NCBI GenBank assembly: GCA_023374025.1
Contig: SIJG01000002.1
Location: forward strand, 1,089,790 to 1,153,789
Direction: 5' to 3'
Source of the DNA: Heterodera schachtii
Taxonomy: Eukaryota > Nematoda > Chromadorea > Rhabditida > Heteroderidae
DNA: 64,000 nucleotides
This document shows positions 48,301 through 59,104 of the stretch, piece by piece. Numbering within the stretch: the first letter of the stretch is position 1; every line of letters begins with the position of its first letter. The notes below the pieces were generated by a model. It had not been told where the DNA came from. It searched no databases and saw only the letters and a program-made list of their open reading frames with translations. Both the position numbers and the translations under genes were made by a program.

Positions 48301-51300
48301 GTCGTTACTAGGGTAAATCACGACCGATTATTAAGCGGGGGTACCGGTTTTCGGTTTAGGATCCACGGTTTTGATTTTTGTCGACCCCCGGTTTTCGGTT
48401 CGGTTGAACGACCGGGACTTACCCTAGTCGTTACCTTAAAACCCCACAAACCATGAATTATTTTTATTATAAGTGACACAAAAACGGATGGGAAATGCTT
48501 ATTCATCCAAAGTCCGGAACCATCGCCATTTTCCCCCATTTCTTTTTGGGATGAATTGAATGAATCGGGGAAGGGGCAGAGGAGAAAAAGGTCAATCGCC
48601 GCGAGGCTGGGACGACCAACAGCCCAAAGAGCAAGCAGCACACATCAGCTGCTGGTTGGCCACTTTTGCTCTTCCTCAACGGTCAGTCACAATTCGGAAA
48701 AAGGGGTGGAGAGGGAAATGAAAGGAGAAAAGAGGCCAAAACATATGGCCAACCGAATTGATCCTACAATAAAATATTATTAATAATAATAATGGGGGGG
48801 GGGGGGTAAAAAGGATGGCCGCAGCAATGCAAAAAGCGATTTTCAGCAGTAGGAGGAGTCCGATAGCAAGACAAATTACTTTTACTATTAAAAAATGGAT
48901 GGATAATTTGTCAATTGGCCATTGGCTATTTGTTTGTCACACAAAACAAATTCTAAGGAATGAACCCGTTAGTGAATTTTAAACAATTAATTAAATATTT
49001 TGAAAAATGATTTTGGCTAATAAATGGAAGAATGCCGTCATTTTTTCTTATTAAGTTTAAAGTAGTTGACAAACAATTTTAATTCATTGTGACTTCAGAA
49101 TTCTTAGAAGAGCCTATCTCATTAATTAGTACAGAGTAAACATTCACCGGCAATCACAAGAACACCCAAAATGACGGGAGAATAATGATAAACACAAAAT
49201 CCGCTTAAATGTTTGAACTTGTCTCTTCAGCAGTAAATGGTGGAGAATGAGGAAAATGATGAGAAAGAATATTTGCTTAAGCACACAAAAAGCGTACCAC
49301 ACAAGCAGCACAAAACAAACGCATATTCTGCTGCTGGTGGTGTTGTGAAAAACAGACAACCAAAACATTCGCCAGCATTTATTGGCACACACACAAAAAG
49401 CACATAAACAATCACTGCTATGCTCAATGGGATGGAAGAATGATGAGAAGGCACAACAAAATGATGAGCAAATATCGTCAAAAAGTCAATTAGTGATGAG
49501 TGACAAGCAAATGTGATGGCAATTAAGCTCATAGCTCTCAAAAACCCCCATCATTCCCCTCTACTGCACCTAACTATTGTTATTGTATTGTGTAGTATGT
49601 TTTACTTACAGTAAATGCTAATATGGATTCGATTGCAAAGTTAATTTAAAATGGGAATTTTTTGTGGCATTTTTAATTTGAACAATTTCTTTACTCACAT
49701 TCATAAATTGAGTAAGGAAACAAAGTATAAAATGGACCCCAATCTGTCCATGATTATATATCAGTGTACGGATGTTTCCGCTGCCGCGGTTGGGGTAATG
49801 TGCTTTGACGGTTTTAGTTCTTCCCGCAACACTCCAACCAATACCATCATATTTCTCTCCGTTTTTTGCACATTCCTTCCCCCCAATAAGCAATTATCAG
49901 AGTCAGTGTTGCTCCTCCTCTGTGCTAATTGCGCATTGATTGATCAGATCAGATCAACACGAGTGGAAGACGGAAACAAACTCTGCCGGTCCCTCACGCT
50001 CTCCACCCCCGCCCCATTGCTACTGTTGATGTGCTGATCACATTTATTTCTTCACCACCCCACTGCCATTACCACCACAATCATCACCACGCCATGATCA
50101 TCCGACCAAAAAAGGGGACACATTTGGCGAATTCAAGTGGAAAGGAATGATGGCACGGATGGGTTGGCGGCGATGAAAAGCCCGCGCAGAGAAAAGAGTG
50201 CGCCGCTGCACACACATCCTTGTACAACAACCAACAAAAATGGTACAAGGGATAAGCAAAGGGAATTAATTACAAATTAGCGTGTTGTTGGATGTCATTA
50301 TCGGGGGGCTATTAGTAAAACGGACACTTTAGGCATTATTCTTCCAAAAAGCAATCGCAGTTGCCATCGCTTAACAGATAGAGAGAAATGCACTGTTGTG
50401 TGAGCGGGGGAGGCAGTCAATCATCCGTATTTAATTGGTTTTATGCGGCATTTGTTCACGCATTTTTAGGGGGGGGGGGAGGGGGGAGAGCAATTTGTTC
50501 ATTTCCCATCAAATTAAGTAAATTGTGCATCATGACAGTTGGTGGACGACATTTACGCTAATTGTTTATCAAAACTGTTTTATATACATTCAAAAATGAT
50601 TCATCAACTGTTTTTTAGTACCATTTCCTTTGATAATTCTGGAAAAAAGGAAATGCATTTTGCTCTTAAAATTCGATAAAGTTGAGCAGAAAAACGGAAC
50701 AAAAGAAAGAGGAAAAAAGGGGGGGGGTGTTGTTTCCGCGCACTATTTTAGGAAAAGAGCGACTCAAATGAGTCGGGTTGGAGAGGAAAAGGGGGAAGGG
50801 GGAGGAAAGGAGAGAGAAGAGGGAGGGATAGGCCATCTCCTCCTTTTTGGAGCTGCTGTGAGAGGTCAAATGCAATAAAATAGGAGCGGGAAAGGGAATA
50901 AAAGCAAATGGTCAACTGAAAATGGGGAGGGGGGGAGAGAATGGTGGCCAACAAATGGACCACAAAGAGAACAAATGCACACATTCGGCAGGAAAAGAGG
51001 GGGCACACGGCACAACACACACATAAATAAAGGAAGTGGCGATGGGAAGGGGGGGGGGGGACACTGATGAGTGATGAAGGAGCAGCGGCACAAAAAGCCC
51101 CTCGGGGGCATTTGGAGAGAGATAAAAGGCGGTCACAATTGAAAGGGCAAAGCGCTAGTGGCGTGGCCAATGGTCATTCAAAATGGACATGCCAATGTTG
51201 GCATTTGGCACAAAACTTTTGTGGTGGTGGAAAGCATTAAAAATGGTCATGGGAAAAAAAAAGAAATTATTGCATATTAAGCATATTTTATCATAGTTCA

Positions 51301-54300
51301 TTATTTAATCATTTACTCTTTTCCAGCTCATTTCTCTCATTTCACTGGTGTTGTAATGTTAGGAAATAAGGGAAGGAAATGCGTTAAAATATGCCAAATT
51401 CCAATTTATTTTTCTAAACTATCGGTATGTGTACAATTTTTTTTAAATATCAGTGCAGCGTTTGACGAACTTGCTCAGACCCTCCGCCCCATTTAAGGGT
51501 TGTTCTGCTTTACGTTGCATGTGCTATTTTGAGGTGTTTTGCAATTCGGCGAATTTTGGACACACTTTATATTATTGTAAAGGGAATGAATGGGGGACCG
51601 AAGAAGTGCACACATTCATGGGGAGAATGAATGAATGAACGGAATGGAAGTAGGAAATTGGAGGGGGGAAAATGGGGAAGGTTTGGCCACTCACTCCGTT
51701 GGGGCAATGAAAGCGCAACCAAAAGCGAATAAGCACCACTCATCACAACCACAAAAGGCTTATCCCATCAAATGTTTGTTGAGGGGATAAAGGGATGTGC
51801 TTAGAGTGAGGAGGATAAAATGGGGTAATGGCACTCCAAACCGGCGTTTTCTCTGAAGCAAAACAGTATAAAACGATGCGTGTTCAACAGATTGGCAAAG
51901 GCAAATTCAGAAAAGGGTGATATGGAATTGTAAGCCGTGTTCGGGATCAGTGAAATCTCAATCCCGTCCGGGCTTTAGGACCAATGCGCATAATATAAAA
52001 GCAAATGTTGCTGTGGATGACACTGGGAAAAAGAAAAGAATTTCATCAGCGAGGGGGAGGAGAATTGCGGCATGGCAAAGCGCGCAAACATAGGAGCGGG
52101 GGGGGGGGAAGTCGGGATGGATCAAATTCATTGCAGAATCATTCATTTCGGATGAGGGCCAGCCGGGCGGAGGAGGCTGAGGGGGAAGGCACTGCCACAC
52201 ACACTCCATTTCCAATTACCACCACACAACTCACAGCCAAACGAATTTAAGGCCCAAATACAGCAAAATATGCGCGATTATCTTGAGGAGGGAAAATGGC
52301 CAGAATTAAATGGCATCAATTCTATTATTATATTCCCATAATGGCTATACAATAAACAAAATTCTCAAGTTCAACGTTGGTGCACGTATCCACAAAAACC
52401 AGCAGCAAGCAATAATAAACAATATGCGACGACAATCATCATCATAATCACCCACACACACTTCGCCACCCCTAACGGGCGGAAATGGGGCCGGCCGGCC
52501 AAATGCCGCACCGCCCCACGCAGCCATCCATAAATGAAATATCATTTGTCGGTTGTGGTGGGGGGGGGGGGGATTGGGATGGGTGGTCTCCTCCCTCTCC
52601 ACCTGCACATGCACACCCAATCAAATGCATGCAGCAGCAACCAACAGAAGAAGAGCATTAAGCCGTCCCCGTTGTCCTTGGTGGTGAAGAGGAAGCGACC
52701 CGTGTGGCGAGCGCTGCACGCCACGCCAAGCCGCCACAACCGACGACCGCCGCCACACTTCCGCTTCCACCCGTCCCCCGCCCTCCTCCTGCTTTTGGCC
52801 GCTGGCAGTGCCCCGTCAGAAACACTTTTTGCTGCACATGATAAGCACAGAGGAAGAGAGAGGGAAAAAAGGATATTTGGAAAGGTGGTGGTAGTGGGAG
52901 ATGGATGAACAGAGCAAAGAAAGAATAGGAAGGCGGGGGGGGGGGGGGGAATCCCCGCTGTCCTCCGTTGATGATGTCCGTCCACCGCCGCCACCACACA
53001 TCCCCTCGGGGAGGGAAAGGCCAAAAAAGCGGAAATTGAAAGTGCAAAAACAACACACCAACAGCAGCAGAAGCACAAAATTGGGCTGTGCATGAGTGCG
53101 GGAGGGAGGGGGGGGGGGATTGTTCAGTATCAGTTGGTGGTGACGAAATGGGAAAATGAATGGGGGGGGGGGGAGAAAAAGCACGGGGGGAGGGAATGAT
53201 TCATCTACAACACTTTCCCACACCATTCACTCATCAAGCGCCTACAACAAACGTGAATAATACGGGGGGGGGGGGCGGATGGCGAAGATAGGGGAGGAGA
53301 GAGACTATGGGAAGTAAAATGTACGAACAAACAAGGATTTGTTGGCAGGGTACACGTTGAACATGAGCAATTTGGGGGAGGGGGACGGTGTTGGAAATCA
53401 CCCTCCAAGGGGGAGTTCATAAGGAAAATGCCAAAAAAAAAAAAAACCGAAAATGGAATTCCCCCCCCCCGGCAATGTTACGTCGTACGAGCGTAAAATG
53501 ATCTTGTTAGTCGGTCACTTGCATAAGTGGACCGTTCATGGTCAAAAGTGTGACATATGTCCATGGACAAGGACAAAAGCGGAGAGACTCAATGATCGAC
53601 CAACTCATTAATATAATTGCAGAAAAAAATGTTATTGAGCACCTGAACAATACCAATTGGTGGACAGCAGCAGGACAACACATTGTTGAATGTGTGTGAA
53701 TTGGGATGGAATAATGGAGAATCAGCGATTGGCTGAGGGGATGGGTAAATGAATAAATGAAAAGAATGAATGGGGAATACGTAATGATTGATGAATGACG
53801 AAGATGCACTCACTGAACTGAGAGGGAAATGCGACGAGAAAAAGTTGCCAAACATTTAATGAAAATGGTTTAATTTATCCAACCCAAAAAATGCCCAAAA
53901 AGAGAGAGAATTCCTTCGCCAAAAAACAAAGGAAACGAAAATGCGTAAAAATGTAATTGTTGTTCAATTTTGAACTTCCAAATTCCGATTATTGTGACTT
54001 TTGCGACGAAATGTCGCCAAATTTGTGTGAATTTTGGCGGGGAAATGCCATTAAAGAGATTGGAAGTGGCGAACCGTTCTTCCCGCCCCATCCTTCATTA
54101 AATTGACATGCTTTTAAAGAATAACAACGGATTAACAATTGGTTGCCGCGCGCAATCAGCGGATAATACACTCAACGCATATCCCAATTTCATACCCCAT
54201 TTCATGGACCAGCCTATTATTCTTTGTTCAATCCAATTCCAAAGTGGGTTTGAAGAGAGGACTAAAAGAAAGGGGAGAGCAAAACAGGAGCAATGTTCCA

Positions 54301-56094
54301 GGCCGCGAAACAGGCCACATTTCAAGACCGAAAATGACCCAAAAATTCGAGACAGAAAAAGGCAAACCTAAGTTAGACCCTTCCGGTACCACAAAAATAT
54401 AAATTAATTTGTTTAAAATGATTTATGGCAATTAAGCAACTGATCGCCTACCCATTTGTTGCAGCGACTACCATCTGCTGTTGTTGTTGTTGTGGCTGCT
54501 GTTGGTGGTTCATGTTGGACGACGACGACAACAGTGAGGAGGAGGACACCGGCGGTGGCGCCGCTGTCTTTGCCGCCGCCACGTTTGCGCCCGTGCCGAC
54601 GTAACCGTTTCTGGTGCTGTCCCGCCGCGTGGCCACGGCACCGCCATCAACGCAAACAACCGACGGCATTGGCATCAGCACAACGGACGGCAACAGTACG
54701 CTTCCCGGAGCCACAACACCGCGACCAGCGCCATGGCAACAGTTGGTACCATGCCCATTGCCGCCTTTGCTGTTGATGTTGGTGGTGCTACCGCCGACGC
54801 CGCCGTTGACACCCATGCGCGGCAAACTGCTCGACTCGTAGCGGGACGGGCGAAGCGGCGCACTGCGCACACTGCTGGCCCGTGAAACAGCGGACGAATG
54901 TTGTTGTTGGTGCTGTTGAGGCGGCATCAGCTGAAGATGGGCACGGTGGTGGTTGTGTTGCTGAGAGTGCATGCTGTCCGAGTTGCGGACGTCGTCGGTA
55001 GTCGGACAATCAACCGACGCAACATCGGCGGAATGATCTTTGGAGTCGTCTCCGTTTGGACCGATGTGCAACAATGTTTGCTGATGGGAAAGAAAAGCAT
55101 AATTAAGGATGCGGAAATAGTTTATGAATTGTGAAAGAAGGATTGGAACTTCGGACTACAACCAGGTATTTAATGGACTTTTTTACAAGAAAGTAATAAA
55201 TGGGACGAGTCAGGCCCGTAGCCAGGGGGAAGGGGGGGGGGAATTCCCCCCTCCCCGAAATGAAAAATTTTTCCAAGAAAAATTGGCAATTTTAAAAATT
55301 TGAATCAGTTTTTCTTAGCAAAATGCGTTAAAACCCGCCGGTGCCGCCTATCGGCATCGCCGGACTCCAAAAAGGTAAAATCATAGTTGGATTCACACCC
55401 AGGCCCAGAGGCCATTTTTCATCAACCCGGGTTTTTCATAATTCTGAATTTTGTCCATAAACCTAGGTCCAATTATAGTTAAAATAAATGTCGTAAATTT
55501 CAGAAAGAATTATTCATGAGAAAATAAATGTTCAAGTAAATTGGGCTCAAAGACGTAAAAAATTATTATATCTTTTTATTTTGGTCCAATTTCACTCTTA
55601 CAATTTTTAATAGAAAAGTTTTTGGCAGATATTAAAGCCCTAAACAAATGTTGGATATCAAAATGGCAATGGAATATATCAATTGAATGCCAACCAACCA
55701 ACCGATGAGTCGCTGGTCAGGCGATCGCTTTGGCACAATGTGCCGTCGCAACTGTTGCCAAAAACGGTGGACGGAGGCGGCGACTCGCGCTGCTGCTGTT
55801 GTTGGAGCTGATATTGTTGGAACATTTGCTGGAATTGCTGCTGTTGGAGCACTCGCTGAACAATCGTACCGCCATTCTAAAAAAACAAATTTCGAAAAAT
55901 TAAAATCTCCAAAATGCAAAAATTTATTTTTTATTTTTTTTTAAATTATGCTAATGAAAGTAGGGAGACGAAAATTTAGTGAAAAACCTAAATACCCCAG
56001 GCAAATGCTCAAATATTTATGCATTTTAAACCTGTTGTCGACGCTGGAAGAGCCGAGGCGACAAAAGTTCTTGGAAATTCTTTGATGAGTCATA
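42337..56094 (-). CDS. IQSEC: IQSEC/BRAG-type ARF guanine-nucleotide exchange factor, 5' end not found
   Basis: Activates ARF GTPases (mainly ARF6) in endocytic traffic. Exons I can join: 56032-56094, 55703-55876, 54452-55080, 44964-45056, 44668-44829, 44444-44558, 43972-44174, 43718-43832, 42865-43095, about 42520-42603, 42337-42460. The Sec7 domain runs from RRRLYRIALNFFNK through SKQMIGEYLGTLRSQF to AFAVIMLNTDLHTPSLKD, with the catalytic Glu region intact. The PH domain has HRRLICYCRLHQLIDPNK, HQREIFLFNDLILVCKL and YPNGLIITCADG, typical of BRAG proteins. The N-terminal exons are Gln/Ser/Gly-rich, with a degenerate IQ-like segment (FQQMFQQYQLQQQQQ). The exon phases across the 9.4-kb intron match (GG|A). 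The intron 44175-44443 begins GC. The start codon and first exons are missing and should lie upstream of 56094. Confidence 0.88.
43476..43559 (+). tRNA. trnL-UAA: tRNA-Leu (UAA)
   Basis: A full type II tRNA of 84 bases. Acceptor stem GCTGGGT pairs with ACCCAGC plus discriminator A. The anticodon stem GCAGA/TCTGC carries loop CTTAAGA, giving UAA. There is a long variable arm, and the B box reads GGTTCGAACCC. It sits in an intron of the IQSEC gene (43096-43717) on the opposite strand. No intron within the tRNA. Confidence 0.96.
45057..54451. other. 9.4-kb intron of the IQSEC gene with many G/C homopolymers
   Basis: Joins exon 54452-55080 to 44964-45056 in matching phase. No conserved coding sequence found inside. 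It contains a dozen or more runs of 9-15 G or C (for example near 45626, 46119, 47458, 48793, 50468, 51050, 52097, 52559, 52937, 53108, 53161, 53266 and 53461). After about 48 kb most are G on the plus strand. A GC-rich patch lies at about 52640-52830. A miniature hAT-like element is at 48309-48426. Confidence 0.6.
48309..48426. mobile_element. Miniature hAT-like transposon (MITE), 118 bases
   Basis: The ends read TAGGGTAAATCACG... and, in reverse complement, TAGGGTAAGTCCCG..., so there are terminal inverted repeats of at least 8 perfect bases and more imperfect ones. The element is flanked by the 8-base direct duplication GTCGTTAC (48301-48308 and 48427-48434). This fits the hAT target pattern nTnnnnAn. 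Inside are two copies of CCGGTTTTCGGTT. No coding capacity. Confidence 0.88.
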
Positions 56095-58180
56095 CTGATG
56101 AGATTTACTGTTGAACGGTCGCATTTCCTTTATCACATTAATTGCTTATCAATAGAATTCTGCACAAATAATCTAAAAAATAGCGAAAATCAAAGTCTGT
56201 CTGTTTTAAGCGGGATAGACTTTTCAAAAAACAAAAAGGAATATGACAAATTCTGCAAATTGAGAAATGCTGCTGACAAATCCAAGTGTTGGTGAATAAA
56301 TAAAAAAGATAAAAATTTATTCGTCCATTCGCAAAAAATTCAACCCAAACCCAAAAAAAACATATGTTTTTTGACTTTGTGGACCTTGAACTTGAACCTA
56401 AACACAACCTGTAAAAATTAATTGGCATAATGAATAAATTCAAAAATTTGTCCAGCGGTGCTAAAGTAAAGTACAAATGAACGTTTAAATGCCAGAAAAA
56501 AGTGATTAGGAAATGCTAACAATTAGCCAAAGAAAATCAGTGTGTATTTTATCCAGGTATGTAAAATAAGTATTTGAGAAAAGTTTAGTCTGAAAATCCG
56601 ATCAAAAAATTAATGGGAAAATAAAATCAAAATTTATGCCTCCGTTTTGTGTCAGTGGTGGGAAAGTCGAGACCAAAAGTTGATTCACATAATCCCCCCT
56701 ATTGATCGATGGGAATTTTCGTTTGTTTCACCCGTCCGTCGTCCATTCTCTCCCGGGAAAGAGTGAACGAACGAATGATGGAATTAAAATGCTGTGGGGC
56801 TGCCGCTGTTTGGGCTCCGTCCGCCGTCCGTTCGGCGGGGAATATCCGCCGCCACACAATTCACAGCTAACGGAACCGCACAATCCCAAAGTGATGCGTG
56901 ATAATGATAAATTGGTTGGGATGTTGGGGGAGGGGGACGAAGTGTGTGGTACGGAGGCAGTGCATTTTTTGCGGATATTCTCTCATTAAAAATCAAGAGT
57001 CAAGAATTTTCCTTCCAAAACTTACTCGGGAATCAAAAGTGCCGTTTAACTTTCGAGAGTTGAGGTCTAATCAAGAAAAAAAAATTCGATTGAGAGTAAT
57101 GGACCTTCAATTAGCGCGAGAATAATTTCCAATTAATTGTTGTTGACCGATTCTTCACAATGAGTCATTTTTGTCCATAAAATAATAATTTAAAAAATAT
57201 ATATTGGTTAATATCCAAAAAAATAGAATTTAATACATAATCTGTGGTTTCTTAGGAGTCCATTCATTCATTATTTATTACTCACCAATAAAATGGGGGA
57301 AAAGCCAAAGGGAGGCAAAAGGGGGCAAAAGGAAAGGAATGTGAAAAAAACGGAGAGGAGGGCCAATGGTTGAGCAAATATGTAATAAACACAACAAAAA
57401 ATTATTCTGTGGTTGATTTAACCGAAGAGATATGTGTTTTTGCAGGAAAACACAAATGAATCAGCAGGAGAAAATTAATAACAAATGGAAAATGATTAAA
57501 TTGGTTAAAATATTATTTAAATTTAATTAAAAGGGGCCATTCACAAACTAATTAGAGAGAGGCATTTAAAACGAAATTATTAATTTTTACCCGGAGTAAA
57601 AGGGGGCCATTAAAATAATGACTGCGCTTTTTTCTCGCTGATTGATCGCTTGCTGTGCTGCTGCTTTTGTTGAATTGGTTCTGCATTCGCTGATTTTGCT
57701 TGCTGATTAATTGCCAGCCAATAATAATTAGTCATTCATTTCCCTCTTTTCCTAATTGGCGCTGGAGGGGTTAAAATATATAAGAAGCGCGTGACGACAA
57801 AACAGCGGGAAGCAAATTCGGAGTCCGTTCATTACAAAGGAAACCCGACAGATCGATCAGCGGGCATTTTTGAGGGAAAATTTGGTTTTCCCAAATAATC
57901 ATTTAAAATTTGAAAATTGGAATGCGATTTAAAATACATTTCCAATAAATTGTTGGATAAAATTTAGGACAAGGTCAGTTCACTTTTGAAATATTTGTGG
58001 AGATTTTATCGAATTAGTTGAACATCGACAAAACAAATTTTTTTTTAAATCTTCAATTTCCGAGTAATGATTTTTTGTGAAAATTTTTTAAATTCAAAAT
58101 TAGAAACAAAAATTTCAGAAACGAATTCCCTTTTCCATATTTTTATTTGTTGAGACATGAATAAATGAGCCGCCCAAAGT
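56095..58180. other. Upstream flank of the known IQSEC exons, no exon recognised
   Basis: The missing 5' exons of IQSEC may lie here, but I could not identify one. A GC-rich patch at about 56790-56880 and a TATA-like AAATATATAAGAAGCGCG at about 57774-57791 (plus strand) are noted. Otherwise AT-rich. Confidence 0.4.
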
Positions 58181-58186
58181 GCTCTT

Positions 58187-58237
<51 letters not shown>

Positions 58238-58254
58238 GAATCCACCCAGGAGCG
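58181..58254 (+). tRNA. trnN-GUU: tRNA-Asn (GUU), copy 1
   Basis: 74 bases. Acceptor GCTCTTG pairs with CAGGAGC (one G-T pair) with discriminator G. Anticodon stem TTCGG/CCGAA holds loop CTGTTAA, giving GUU. A box TGGCGCAATCGG, B box GGTTCGAATCC. A T-rich Pol III terminator follows. Confidence 0.97.
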
Positions 58255-58347
58255 GCAGTCTTTTTAGCATTTTTTTAAATATTTTTAATTTTTATAATTT
58301 TTATTAAAATAGCTAGATATTTTTTTATTAGAGCGGACCTCACAACT

Positions 58348-58353
58348 GCTCTT

Positions 58354-58406
<53 letters not shown>

Positions 58407-58421
58407 ATCCACCCAGGAGCG
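58348..58421 (+). tRNA. trnN-GUU: tRNA-Asn (GUU), copy 2
   Basis: Identical to copy 1 except that the T-loop/B box reads GGTTCAAATCC instead of GGTTCGAATCC. Followed by T-rich sequence. The upstream flank TAGCTAGATAT...TTATTA is shared with copy 3. Confidence 0.95.
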
Positions 58422-58521
58422 TTGAATTTTTTCGTTTTTTTATTTTTTTTTAATTATTATTTTTTTAATTACTTATTTAAAACAGCTAGATATCATTTTT
58501 ATTAAAGCAGCCCTCTCAAGT

Positions 58522-58527
58522 GCTCTT

Positions 58528-58578
<51 letters not shown>

Positions 58579-58595
58579 GAATCCACCCAGGAGCG
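58522..58595 (+). tRNA. trnN-GUU: tRNA-Asn (GUU), copy 3
   Basis: Same sequence as copy 1. The flank AGCTAGATATCATTTTTATTA resembles that of copy 2, so the units of about 170 bases arose by tandem duplication. Confidence 0.97.
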
Positions 58596-59030
58596 GTTAT
58601 CTTTTTTGTTTTTTAATATTTAAAAAAAAAATTAAAAACCAAGAATAAGATTAATAAAATTAAAAAATTCGATTGTTTTTCCTTTTTAATTCGCATTACC
58701 TAAAATTTAGGAATTTTTAGTTATGCAAATGAATTCTGTAGGTCCTTTTCACCTTGAACTTCTCTGAAGAAATTACCCAAAAAGAATTTTTTATTCTGAT
58801 TTTGCAAAACCTTAGAACAATTCTATGAAAACTTAATGAAAAAAAGAAGAAAAAAACGGATTAATTGGTATGAAATAAAACAATTTCTTACAAAAAGTCA
58901 ATGATTTTATTTAATTAATTAATTTGTTAAAATCTCTAAATAATATTTTTGCGTGCTATGAAAGATTTATTCGTTCACAAACCTAATAAAATAAATGTAT
59001 AAATAAAATTCTAAAGGGCCACTGTCATGT

Positions 59031-59036
59031 GCTCTT

Positions 59037-59087
<51 letters not shown>

Positions 59088-59104
59088 GAATCCACCCAGG
59101 AGCG
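59031..59104 (+). tRNA. trnN-GUU: tRNA-Asn (GUU), copy 4
   Basis: Same sequence as copy 1, 435 bases after copy 3. The spacing and flanks differ from the tight array, but the five bases before the gene (CATGT/CAAGT-like) are similar. T-rich terminator follows. Confidence 0.97.

Noticed and set aside
52542..53093. 183-codon minus ORF, Cys/Pro/Leu-rich
   Set aside because: It is built from homopolymer and purine/pyrimidine-rich intron DNA. No splice sites or family; only the GC-rich part is kept as a weak finding.
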